From: Terriglobia bacterium
GTDB taxonomy: Bacteria > Acidobacteriota > Terriglobia > Bryobacterales > Bryobacteraceae
DNA: 45,194 bases
Assembly (NCBI GenBank): GCA_020073145.1
Contig: JAIQFS010000046.1
Coordinates: forward strand, 1-45,194
Direction of reading: 5' to 3'
Made by a program: the position numbers and the translations under genes. Of this stretch, positions 10,731-18,509 are shown in pieces. Below the pieces are notes generated by a model. It had not been told where the DNA came from. It ran no database searches and was given only the letters and a program-made list of their open reading frames with translations. How positions within the stretch are numbered: position 1 is the stretch's first letter; the number at the start of each line of letters is the position of its first letter.

Positions 10731-12341
10731 ATGGACGGGAAGACATTGGCCATACACCTGCCCTGGGCGAGACAGCCTATTGTTCCCGGGGTGCAGGTGC
10801 GAATCCTCATCATAGACGACGACCGGACCGACCGCGCAATCTATCGACAGTCCCTGGGTATGTCACCCGGCCATCGATTCGAGTTTGAGGAGTCGGACTC
10901 CGGGGCCGCGGGCATTGAGAGTGCCGAGGCTTGGCGCCCGGACTGCATTCTTTTGGACTACAATCTGCCCGACATGGACGGTCTGGAGGTCGTGAACCGT
11001 CTCAAAAGACCACCGGCACGCCATCCGTTTCCGGTGGTGATGCTGACGGCCTACGGCGGAGAGGCACTGGCAGTCCAAGCGATGAAGGCCGGGGTGATGG
11101 ACTATCTCCCGAAGCGGCAGGCCGCGGGCGAATGGCTCTGCCGCGCAGTCGAGAACGCCATTGAAAAGTTCCGGATGCAAAGGCAGATCGAAGACCAGCG
11201 CGCTGCCTTGGAGAGGAGCGTCCGTCGCTATCAGGTTCTGCTGGAAGCCATGCCCCAGATGGTCTGGACTGCGGACTCCCAAGGTTCGATTGCATACGCC
11301 AATCGCCGGTGGCTGGACTACACCGGTTTCAGTCCGGGAGGGGAGAGCAAGTTGGGGTGGGACGGTTTGGTTCACCCCGAGGACCTGGACAAGACCTCGG
11401 GCGCTTGGAAGCAAGCCGTCGAGTCGGGCTCTGTCTTCGAAATCGAGCACCGCCTTCGACGAGCCAGCGACGGGGAGTACCGATGGCATCTGGTGCGGGC
11501 TGTTGCCCTTAGGGACGATGGCCGGGCGCCGCAATGGCTCGGCACCTGCACTGAAATTGAGGATCAGAAGCGGTCGGAAATCTTGGACCTGCAGAAACAG
11601 AAGCTGGAAAGTATCGGACGCCTGGCAGGTGGGATTGCCCATGATTTCAATAACCTTCTGGTGGTGATTCTGGGCGGCACGAGTTTTGCCAGCGATGCCG
11701 TGGCTCCCAACCATCCGATCCAGCCGATGCTCCGCCGCGTGGTGAACGCCGGAGAGCGGGCCGCCCAACTCACGCGTCAAATCCTGGCATACGCCGGAAA
11801 ATCCAATCTCTTTATCGAGCGGATCGACGTCAGTCAACTGGTTCGACAAACCTGCGAAGCAGTCCGTTCCTCATTGCCATCGGGCATTCAGCTCGAACTC
11901 GAGATCGGGCGGGACCTTCCAGCGGTGGAGACCGACTTGGCGCAGATGCGGCAAGTCATCACCGATCTGCTGCAGAACGCGGTGGAAGCGCTGGACGGGA
12001 AACCCGGCGTGATTCAGGTGAGTGCCGAAGTGGTCGAGATCGACTCGGAAGCGGAGCGGCGCGGCGGGTTCGGGACGCCGGCGCTGGCAGCCGGCCAGTA
12101 TGTGGGCGTGGAAGTGCGGGACACAGGCTGCGGCATGGATGAGGAAACCCAGAAGCGAATGTTCGACCCCTTTTTCACCACGAAGGCGGTGGGACGAGGT
12201 CTCGGTCTTGCCGGAGTGCAAGGTTTTGTGCGGAGCAACCGAGGAGCCATTCAGGTGAACAGCGCGGCCGGCTCGGGCACCCATTTCCGCATGTTACTGC
12301 CGACCGCGGTAACCAGAGCCCCGAGGAATAGCGTCCAGTGA
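10731..12341 (+). CDS. REC-PAS sensor histidine kinase
   Basis: This 536-residue soluble protein has a receiver (about residues 22-145) with acidic residues IIDDD, acceptor D76 in LLDYNLPDMDG and K128. A PAS domain (about 165-280; MVWTADSQGSIAYANRRWLD) follows with a PAC-type end. The kinase core has H304 in GGIAHDFNNLL, the signature of NtrB/PAS-type kinases, and a HATPase with LLQNAVEAL, DTGCGM and GRGLGLAGVQG. The frame is open from 10638. The ATG at 10731 is preferred because GAGGGG precedes it closely, though GTG codons at 10791 and 10797 next to the receiver are possible. It diverges from the giant-kinase operon and heads the plus-strand set that ends in a sigma-54 activator. Its C-terminal core is a different subtype from the phytochrome-type kinases around it. 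Confidence 0.92.
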   Translation: MDGKTLAIHLPWARQPIVPGVQVRILIIDDDRTDRAIYRQSLGMSPGHRFEFEESDSGAAGIESAEAWRPDCILLDYNLPDMDGLEVVNRLKRPPARHPFPVVMLTAYGGEALAVQAMKAGVMDYLPKRQAAGEWLCRAVENAIEKFRMQRQIEDQRAALERSVRRYQVLLEAMPQMVWTADSQGSIAYANRRWLDYTGFSPGGESKLGWDGLVHPEDLDKTSGAWKQAVESGSVFEIEHRLRRASDGEYRWHLVRAVALRDDGRAPQWLGTCTEIEDQKRSEILDLQKQKLESIGRLAGGIAHDFNNLLVVILGGTSFASDAVAPNHPIQPMLRRVVNAGERAAQLTRQILAYAGKSNLFIERIDVSQLVRQTCEAVRSSLPSGIQLELEIGRDLPAVETDLAQMRQVITDLLQNAVEALDGKPGVIQVSAEVVEIDSEAERRGGFGTPALAAGQYVGVEVRDTGCGMDEETQKRMFDPFFTTKAVGRGLGLAGVQGFVRSNRGAIQVNSAAGSGTHFRMLLPTAVTRAPRNSVQ

Positions 12342-12352
12342 AGGATTGGAAA

Positions 12353-13123
12353 ATGGAACCGAACTCCATAGAATTGATCGTGGTTCCCGGCCGGGAGCCC
12401 GAAACTGCGACCATCGAGAAGGCACCCGCTGAAGATTGCACCGTGCCGCTCAGCTCGCATTCACTACATGATCTCGCTGGCCCCATCAACCAGGTTTCCG
12501 CCACGGTTGGCCTACTTCTCAAACGTTATCAAGGGCGGCTCGGTAACGATGCCGAGACCCTGTTCGGGTACATCGAAAGCTCAACCAATCGTCTCCAGAA
12601 CCTGCTGGCCGGACTGTACAGGTATCTAGAGATGGCTGGATCGTCCAGTCCTTCGCGTTACTGCGACGGGGAAGAGCTGCTTGCCGCCTCCGTTTGTTCG
12701 ATTCAGCGGGCGATCGACGAGCACAATGCTCTGGTTACCCATGGCCCCTTACCCGAGCTGTACTGCGATCCCACCCAGATCAGCTTCGTGTTTACCAGCT
12801 TGATCGAGAACTCGATCAAGTTCCGTCGTCAGGACAAACCCACGATCCACGTTTCGGCGGTGGAGCAAGAGGACAAATGGGTGTTGTCCGTGAGCGACAA
12901 CGGCCTCGGAATTGCTTCCAAAAACTACGAACGAATTTTTGGCGTGTTTACGAGGGTTCACCCTGAGGCTTATCCAGGTGCTGGTGTGGGGCTGGCGGTC
13001 GCCCGAAGGGTGATCGAGCGTCATCACGGCCGGATCTGGGTTGAATCGGAGGTCGGGCGCGGCACGACGATCTCATTTACGCTGCCCTTTGGCGGTGACT
13101 CCCGGCCATTCGCCATTGTTTGA
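12353..13123 (+). CDS. Short sensor histidine kinase without sensory domain
   Basis: This 256-residue protein is essentially a kinase core. A 30-residue variable N terminus is followed by HisKA, with the likely phosphorylated H39 in SLHDLAGPINQ, and a HATPase with SLIENSIKF (N box), SDNGLGI, GAGVGLAVARR and a final RIWVESEVGRGTTISFTLP. No PAS, GAF, membrane or receiver domain is visible, so the signal must come through a partner protein. The frame can also start at a GTG at 12338, inside the stop of the upstream gene. The ATG at 12353 is chosen because AAGGA sits 7 bp before it. It lies immediately downstream of the REC-PAS-kinase and is probably cotranscribed. The sequence HDLAGP departs from the common HDLRTP or HELRTP but keeps His, Asp and Pro. 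Confidence 0.88.
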   Translation: MEPNSIELIVVPGREPETATIEKAPAEDCTVPLSSHSLHDLAGPINQVSATVGLLLKRYQGRLGNDAETLFGYIESSTNRLQNLLAGLYRYLEMAGSSSPSRYCDGEELLAASVCSIQRAIDEHNALVTHGPLPELYCDPTQISFVFTSLIENSIKFRRQDKPTIHVSAVEQEDKWVLSVSDNGLGIASKNYERIFGVFTRVHPEAYPGAGVGLAVARRVIERHHGRIWVESEVGRGTTISFTLPFGGDSRPFAIV

Positions 13124-13231
13124 CCTGAGTCGGTGATCAGAGTGACTGGACATCTCGTGTTGGTAGCCTCCATTGCTCATGTTCCTTTGGTTTTTCCAGC
13201 CAGCGCTGAGGACGAGGAAGTCCCAAACCTT

Positions 13232-13654
13232 ATGTCCAGGAAGAGACGCAAGCGAACGATACTGCTGGTGGATGACCAGAAGCGAGACCGCGAAACCATC
13301 CGCCGCGCTCTGGAAGAAGATGGCTACACGGTTTTGGAGGCTGCAGATTACTCTGAGGGCTTGCAGGTCCACCAACAGAACCTGGGGAAGGTCGACCTGC
13401 TCCTGACCGCGATCGCGCTTCCCAGACACAATGGGTACGAACTGGCGAGGGCCGTCTTTCGAACCGACCCCAATCTCAAGGTTCTCTTTGTATCCGGCCA
13501 CGCGGGGGCCGAAGTGAGTAGGTTTTACAACATGCCGGCCACGGGAACGCATCTTTTGGACAAGCCCATCCAAACCGCGGACCTGCTGGACCGGGTTGGT
13601 AAAGCCACCCGCACCCGGAAACGGCAGCACCCCTATGCTAAGGGAGCTTGGTAG
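13232..13654 (+). CDS. Response-regulator receiver lacking the acceptor Asp
   Basis: A 140-residue receiver-only protein. The acidic pair is present (LLVDDQKRD) and so is the conserved Lys-Pro (LLDKPIQ). The position of the phospho-acceptor, however, is Ala60 in DLLLTAIALPRHNG, where relatives read DLLLTDI; the codon is GCG at 13409-13411. Classical Asp phosphorylation is therefore not expected. The protein may act as a constitutive or phosphate-independent adaptor, or sense through protein contacts. The frame is open from 13133, but the upstream part is not domain-like. The ATG at 13232 directly precedes the receiver, with AGGAAG some distance upstream. It lies between a sensorless kinase and an NtrC-type activator, overlapping the latter by about 20 bp if that gene begins at 13635, which suggests a role in the same circuit. 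Confidence 0.85.
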   Translation: MSRKRRKRTILLVDDQKRDRETIRRALEEDGYTVLEAADYSEGLQVHQQNLGKVDLLLTAIALPRHNGYELARAVFRTDPNLKVLFVSGHAGAEVSRFYNMPATGTHLLDKPIQTADLLDRVGKATRTRKRQHPYAKGAW

Positions 13655-15152
13655 TCTCGGCCGGAGCGATCTCCCGCCCGGTCGACTCGACTCTGCCGGA
13701 ACGGTAGAATGGCCGGAGGTGAACAATCCGGGAGCATCGGCGCGCGTATTGATTGTCGACGACGAGGCGGTCCAAAGGTCCGACCTGGCGGAGATGGTGA
13801 GTTCGCTGGGTTTTGAGGTCGCGACAGCGGCGGACGGACGAGAGGCCCTCGCCGTTCTGGAGTCGTTTTCCCCAAGCGCGATTTTGACCGATCTGGTCAT
13901 GCCCTGTAAAGACGGGGTCGAACTGCTCAAGGAGTTGGCCGCTCGAGGCGATCGGACTCCCACCATCGTGCTGACCGGGTTCGGAAGCATCGAGCGGGCG
14001 ATTTCGATTGTCCACGACCTGAAGGCCTTTTGGTTTCTGGAGAAGCCCGTTCAGTCCGATGTTTTGAGCGCGCTACTGGAGCGGGCGATTCAACAAAACA
14101 ACCTGGTCGCCGAGACCGAACTGCTGAACCGGCAGCTCAGCTATCAGGGCGTCCTGGGGGAGCTGGTTGGCGAATCTCCCGCGATGCAGGAGATCTTTTC
14201 TCTCATCCGGCAGGTCGCGCCGACGTCGGCCTCCGTATTTATCACTGGAGAAAGCGGAACGGGGAAGGAACTGGTGGCCCGAGCGATTCACCGGTTGAGC
14301 CCTCGCAGCGCAGGCGGGTTCGTGGCCGTGAACTGCGCCGCTTTGCCGGAGAGCCTGATCGAAAGCGAGCTTTTCGGTCATGAGAAGGGGGCATTTACGG
14401 GCGCGCTGGAGAGAAGAGCCGGGTGCTTCGAGCGCGCTCAGAATGGAACCCTTTTGCTCGACGAGATTGGAGAGATGGCGGTCGGCACCCAAGCCAAACT
14501 GCTCCGAGTGATCGAAGAGTCGAAAGTCTGGCGGCTCGGCGGCTCCCGAGACATCCCCATCGCGGTTCGCGTACTGGCTGCCACCAACCATTCTCCAGAG
14601 AAAGCCATCCGGGATAAGTTGCTTCGTGAAGATCTGTACTACCGGTTGAACGTGTTCCACCTTTCGCTCCCTGCTCTTCGCGACCGGAAGCAAGACATAG
14701 TACCCATTGGAACCGCGCTGATCCGCGATCTCAACAAGAAACATGGCTGCCGCGTCACGCACTTGAGCCAGGATGTGCTGCGGCAATTCGAGGCTCACTC
14801 GTGGCCGGGCAACGTCCGGGAACTGCGGAATGTGATTGAGCGGGCGGTCATTTTGGCTGCGGAGGGAGAGATCCAGATCCGGCACCTTCCCAGCTCCCTG
14901 GGCCCCCAACCCGTTGTTGCGCCGATATCTCAGCCGGACGGACTGCTCCAGGTTCAAGTCGGAGTTCCGATGAGGGAGGTGGAAGAGGCCTACATTCACC
15001 TGGCCCTCAAACATACCAACAACAACCGGAGAAGGGCTGCCGAGATTCTGGGGATCAGCCTTCACACCTTGTACAATAAGCTCCGCCTGTACCGCGAGGA
15101 AAAAGGCGCGGAAGCCCCGGAGGACGATCAGGAGTTGGTCGCGGGGGATTAA
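13635..15152 (+). CDS. NtrC-type sigma-54-dependent response regulator
   Basis: A 505-residue activator with the full three-part layout. The receiver (about residues 37-155) has D86 in ILTDLVMPCKDG and the Lys in LEKPV. The AAA+ domain (about 175-410) has Walker A GESGTGKE, the sigma-54-contacting GAFTGA loop, Walker B LLLDEIGE, and WPGNVRELRN near its end. A C-terminal Fis-type helix-turn-helix (NNRRRAAEILGISLHTLYNK) binds enhancer sites. It would turn on sigma-54 promoters on phosphorylation. The frame is open from a TTG at 13596. The ATG at 13635 is chosen but has no strong ribosome site; a GTG at 13719 nearer the receiver is an alternative. It ends in the 4-bp TTAA shared with the convergent kinase. 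A candidate target is the sigma-54-type promoter at 16991. Confidence 0.95.
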   Translation: MLRELGSLGRSDLPPGRLDSAGTVEWPEVNNPGASARVLIVDDEAVQRSDLAEMVSSLGFEVATAADGREALAVLESFSPSAILTDLVMPCKDGVELLKELAARGDRTPTIVLTGFGSIERAISIVHDLKAFWFLEKPVQSDVLSALLERAIQQNNLVAETELLNRQLSYQGVLGELVGESPAMQEIFSLIRQVAPTSASVFITGESGTGKELVARAIHRLSPRSAGGFVAVNCAALPESLIESELFGHEKGAFTGALERRAGCFERAQNGTLLLDEIGEMAVGTQAKLLRVIEESKVWRLGGSRDIPIAVRVLAATNHSPEKAIRDKLLREDLYYRLNVFHLSLPALRDRKQDIVPIGTALIRDLNKKHGCRVTHLSQDVLRQFEAHSWPGNVRELRNVIERAVILAAEGEIQIRHLPSSLGPQPVVAPISQPDGLLQVQVGVPMREVEEAYIHLALKHTNNNRRRAAEILGISLHTLYNKLRLYREEKGAEAPEDDQELVAGD

Positions 15153-15886
15153 TCGGCCGCGGGAATCGTGAACCGAAACGAGGACCCGCTTCCAACCTCG
15201 GATTCGACCCAGAGTTGCCCCCCGTGTTTCCGGATGATTTCCCGGCTGACCGCAAGGCCCAGCCCGGGAGCCGCGGATCCTTTGGCATGCAGCCGCTCGA
15301 ACGGCTTGAATATTCGTTCCAAATAAGCAGCTTCCACGCCGGGCCCATTGTCTCGCACCGTAAACAGCCAGGCCGAGGGCTGTTTTTCCGCGGCGATGTG
15401 AACCCGAGGCGCGGCCGCCCCACGGTGACGAACGGCATTGAGCAGGAGGTTCTCGAAAACTTGCGCAAGCCGTTCCGGATCGCCAGTGACGCGAGGAAGG
15501 CCGTCGTGAGTCACCTCGGCGTCGTTTTCCCGCACTTCCTTGGCGATTCTTGCCAATGCGGAGCGTAGCAGGACGTCCATGGGGGCCGGCCGAAAAGAGC
15601 TTCCTTCAATCCGCAAGGCAATCGAATAGCTAGTTAGGCCTTCCGCCAGCAAATCGATTCTGCGCGCTCCTTCTACAATGAAGTTCAACTGGGTTTCGAA
15701 GTCGCCATCCCGCGGAGCCGCGGAGTTCCTCACAAGCAGTTCGGCATGGGCCAGGATGGCGCGAAGAGGCGTCCGCAGATCGTGGCAGGCCCGCAGGAGG
15801 AACTCGCTGATCGTGCTGTCGGAAGACCACGGGTCGACGCGGGGACCGTCGGTCTCCTCTTCACTGCCCTTCGAGGCCCGCATCAT
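15149..15886 (-). CDS. Short sensor histidine kinase without sensory domain
   Basis: A 245-residue kinase core. HisKA has H35 in RACHDLRTPLRAIL. The HATPase has ENLLLNAVRHRG, RDNGPGV, APGLGLAVSREI and an end (WVESEVGSGSSFRFTIP) very like the kinase at 12353. There is no sensory or membrane segment. The open frame extends to 15961, but the only start there is a TTG overlapping the upstream gene. Two adjacent ATGs at 15886 and 15883 are more likely, although neither has a clear ribosome site. Its stop codon shares TTAA (15149-15152) with the stop of the convergent sigma-54 activator. The upstream neighbour on the same strand is a TonB-domain lipoprotein 61 bp away. Its partner regulator cannot be told from sequence; the receiver-only proteins in this island are candidates. 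Confidence 0.88.
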   Translation of the reverse strand: MMRASKGSEEETDGPRVDPWSSDSTISEFLLRACHDLRTPLRAILAHAELLVRNSAAPRDGDFETQLNFIVEGARRIDLLAEGLTSYSIALRIEGSSFRPAPMDVLLRSALARIAKEVRENDAEVTHDGLPRVTGDPERLAQVFENLLLNAVRHRGAAAPRVHIAAEKQPSAWLFTVRDNGPGVEAAYLERIFKPFERLHAKGSAAPGLGLAVSREIIRKHGGQLWVESEVGSGSSFRFTIPAAD

Positions 15887-15947
15887 ATGAGGATAGACTG
15901 AAAGGCAATGGAAGGCCAACTGCAAGTTGATCCGGCATCCGGAATTC

Positions 15948-16781
15948 CTAGCGATCTTCAAACCAGAAATGAATGATGATTTGGCTGGAAACCGCCTGAT
16001 CGTTCAGCCGAGCTGGCACGAACTTCCAGCCGTTGGCGGCAAAGACGGCCAGAGTCAGGAGTTCTTCGTCCTTTGGCGACAAGAGTTCCACACGAGTCAC
16101 GCTGCCCGCTTCATCGATGCTGGCTTTCAAGTCGACGTGGTGCCGTTGGAACGCTTGGGGGCTCGTGCCGGGAGGCAAGGTAAAGGTATTCTCGTGCAGC
16201 GGATGGGGCGGCAAGAACCCGGCGCCAACCTCGTTGTTCCGCTGGAGTCTTCGGATTCCGGGGACCTTCTCGATGAACCGCTGGAAACGGGGCGGTCTGA
16301 CCGTCTCGTAGACCGCGCTAGCGACGCAACACGGCTTCTGCGTGCCTGGAACGCCGGATCCGCGACTCTCCGCAATTGGCGCAAGCGCGGGCGCCGGCGG
16401 CAATTCCCGAATCGTCTGCAGACCCGTATGATCCTGAGACGGTGCTGGCGAAGGAAGCTGAAACGGCTTCGGACGGCCGTCCGAGGGAGACGCCGATCGG
16501 CTCGCTGAGATGGGTGGCGCCGGCACCTTCGGGGAAACTAACTCATGGCCGGACTCCCGAAGTTCGGGGAACGGCGAGGGCCGTTCTGGATCCGGCGAGA
16601 CAGCTTCCTGAATGGCTGGAGGGACATCGTCCAGCACGTGGGAAGCGGGGACGACGCTGGCCTGCGAAGCCGCTGTCCGCGTCTGCGCGGTGCGGTCCGC
16701 GCTGGTAGTGTCGACCTTATGGTGCCGGGTGCAACCAAACAAAAGCAGCAGCACCGGCACGCAGCACAGCCTTGCCTTCAC
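15948..16781 (-). CDS. Lipoprotein with C-terminal TonB-like domain
   Basis: A 277-residue protein starting at GTG 16781 with AGG upstream. A hydrophobic signal (VPVLLLLFGC) ends in a lipobox with Cys17. A Pro/Ser-rich linker covers residues 20-150. The last 65 residues look like a TonB C-terminal domain: VDLKASIDEAGSVTRVELLS, then FAANGWKFVPARLND and a closing beta strand. TonB proteins normally carry an N-terminal membrane helix that reaches ExbB/ExbD. A lipid anchor with this domain instead suggests a periplasmic or outer-membrane protein that uses the fold for binding, as often annotated in Acidobacteria. A CC pair at about residues 148-149 is unusual. It lies upstream of a sensorless kinase on the same strand, which hints at, but does not prove, an input role. 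The substrate is unknown. Confidence 0.72.
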   Translation of the reverse strand: MKARLCCVPVLLLLFGCTRHHKVDTTSADRTAQTRTAASQASVVPASHVLDDVPPAIQEAVSPDPERPSPFPELRESGHELVSPKVPAPPISASRSASPSDGRPKPFQLPSPAPSQDHTGLQTIRELPPAPALAPIAESRGSGVPGTQKPCCVASAVYETVRPPRFQRFIEKVPGIRRLQRNNEVGAGFLPPHPLHENTFTLPPGTSPQAFQRHHVDLKASIDEAGSVTRVELLSPKDEELLTLAVFAANGWKFVPARLNDQAVSSQIIIHFWFEDR

Positions 16782-16990
16782 GTAAGCTTTACCTGTATGT
16801 AGCGGACATTCGCAAGCAAAGGACCAAACGCCCGCCCCCTCGCTACCAATGACTTCCCCGATGTGGAGTCAGCGTTGCGATGACGGGGATCGGTAAGAAT
16901 TACGTGGGCCTCGATCGCACTCCATCCACCCGTGTCAGGAATTGCCCACTCCCAAACCCTGCGACGGCAAGGGAATGGAACAATCGTACA

Positions 16991-17007
16991 TTGGCAGGCC
17001 CCGTGCT
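16991..17007 (+). promoter_or_regulatory. Candidate sigma-54 promoter
   Basis: The bases read TTGGCAGGCCCCGTGCT, with GG at 16993-16994 and GC at 17005-17006 separated by exactly 10 bp. This fits the -24/-12 pattern TTGGCA...TTGCT with one departure at -12. It lies 52 bp before the ATG of the AAA+ ATPase gene, leaving room for a short leader. A sigma-54 activator is encoded about 2 kb upstream. It was found by eye; no enhancer sites were identified. Confidence 0.5.
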
Positions 17008-17058
17008 TGTCTGCGTTTGTGAGCAAGTAGGGCGTTTACGAGACAGGAGGGAGCTGTT

Positions 17059-18264
17059 ATGGTGCGCCTGAAGACAAAACTGGATCCCACTCAGACTGGC
17101 CATGAAGCCGCGAAACTGCACATGGCCCTTCAGAAACAGGTCGTGGGCCAGGGTGAAGCGATCGATCAGATTGTCAGTGTCTACCAGATGTTCTTAGCGG
17201 GCATGAACCGACCAGGCCGGCCCACCGGCAACTTCCTTTTTCTGGGGCCGACAGGTTCCGGTAAAACCAGGATGGTGGAGGCTACGGCGGAGTTTCTGGC
17301 GGGCGACGCGCACGCCATGGTTAAGATTGACTGCGCGGAATTCCAGCACAGCCATGAAATCGCCAAGCTGATCGGTTCACCCCCGGGGTATCTGGGGCAT
17401 CGGGAAACTCACCCAGTCCTCAGCCAGGAAGCGCTCGACCGGCACCGCAGTGGGACAGCAGGACTCAGTTTCGTGCTGTTCGACGAAGTGGAGAAAGCGA
17501 GCGATGCGCTTTGGAATTTGCTTCTCGGCATTCTGGACAAGGCGACTCTGACGCTGGGCGACAATCGGCGAGTGGATTTCTCCAGGGCGCTGATCTTCAT
17601 GACCAGTAATCTGGGCGCCGCCGAAATGGATGCGATCCGGAGACCGAGATTCGGTTTTGCGGCCTCCGAATTGGAGAAACTCTATGACACAAGCGATGGG
17701 GCCGGCGTGAATTCCGCGCGGATTTCGGAGGCCGGACTCGACGCGGTGCGGCGGAGATTCAACCCGGAATTCCTGAACCGCCTCGATAAGATCGTGGTGT
17801 TCAATCCTTTGGGTGAGGTGGAACTGCGCGCGATCTTGGAAATCGAGCTGCGGCGGCTGCAACAGCAAATCCTCAACTCTTCGCCCGCGGCGCCCTTTGC
17901 GATTGCGCTGACCGAAGCCGCGAAGAGCCATCTGTTGGTGGAGGGTACGGACACGAGATATGGAGCCCGTCCCCTCAAGCGGGCGATCGACTGTTCTCTG
18001 GTGCGTCCGCTTTCGAACCTGATTGCGACTCGCCAAGTTCGCGAGGGCGACTGGATCGCGGTCGACTTCGATGAATGTGCGCGCCAGATGGTCTTTACGA
18101 AAGAGGGAGAAGATCTGCCGACGTACGTCATGTCCCAACTGTCGGAGGCGCCGGGAACCGTGCCGGCTGGCCTGGTGGACGCCGCGGGAACCGAGAGCCC
18201 AGCGCTTGCGGCTCGCGGCAACCGGAAGGGAACGCCTTTCAGGGGGCGAAACGTGGCCGCTTAA
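17059..18264 (+). CDS. Stand-alone Clp/Hsp100 D2-type AAA+ ATPase
   Basis: A 401-residue protein equivalent to the second ATPase module of ClpA/ClpB. It has Walker A GPTGSGKT (K69), pore loop GSPPGYLG with Tyr111, Walker B LFDEVEKA, sensor 1 TSNLG, an arginine-finger region FLNRLDKIVVF, and sensor 2 in GARPLKRAI followed by the D2-small domain. The Clp N-domain, D1 ring and coiled-coil M-domain of ClpB are absent, so it is about half the size of a normal Clp chaperone. A basic, probably disordered tail fills residues 360-401. The ATG is preceded by a strong GGAGG. It likely remodels or unfolds proteins using ATP. Whether it docks to ClpP is unclear, as no IGL/IGF loop was seen. The sigma-54-type promoter upstream suggests regulated, stress-linked expression. 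Confidence 0.88.
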   Translation: MVRLKTKLDPTQTGHEAAKLHMALQKQVVGQGEAIDQIVSVYQMFLAGMNRPGRPTGNFLFLGPTGSGKTRMVEATAEFLAGDAHAMVKIDCAEFQHSHEIAKLIGSPPGYLGHRETHPVLSQEALDRHRSGTAGLSFVLFDEVEKASDALWNLLLGILDKATLTLGDNRRVDFSRALIFMTSNLGAAEMDAIRRPRFGFAASELEKLYDTSDGAGVNSARISEAGLDAVRRRFNPEFLNRLDKIVVFNPLGEVELRAILEIELRRLQQQILNSSPAAPFAIALTEAAKSHLLVEGTDTRYGARPLKRAIDCSLVRPLSNLIATRQVREGDWIAVDFDECARQMVFTKEGEDLPTYVMSQLSEAPGTVPAGLVDAAGTESPALAARGNRKGTPFRGRNVAA

Positions 18265-18509
18265 GCGATCTCGGGTTCCGCCCGGGCGCGCCCCGTGGTG
18301 ATCATCATCACCCATTCAATCAGCAGTCGCGGGAAAATTTGCCGGGAAGGGCATTTGCACGTATCACGCACTCTAGAATAACTTCCACGCTACAGAAGGC
18401 TCCGCCGCCGATCTCGCGCCTGGCATCAACATTGCATTAACGAAAGGCTGAACCCGTTGAGATTCACTCTCGTTGCTCGGGCCCAATGTGGGACGTCTAG
18501 GGAGAATTG
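18265..18509. promoter_or_regulatory. Leader of the trehalose operon
   Basis: This 245-bp gap precedes the trehalose-6-phosphate synthase gene. A second, weaker sigma-54-like match lies at 18344-18359: GG at 18345-18346, GC at 18357-18358, spacing 10 bp, with a good TTTGCA at -12 but a poor -24 (CGGGAA instead of TGGCAC). The promoter of this operon must lie here or further upstream. No terminator was seen after the ATPase gene. Confidence 0.25.

Noticed and set aside
14073-15065. 330-residue frame antisense to the sigma-54 activator
   Set aside because: It is a shadow of the coding strand in GC-rich DNA; the plus strand has all AAA+ motifs.
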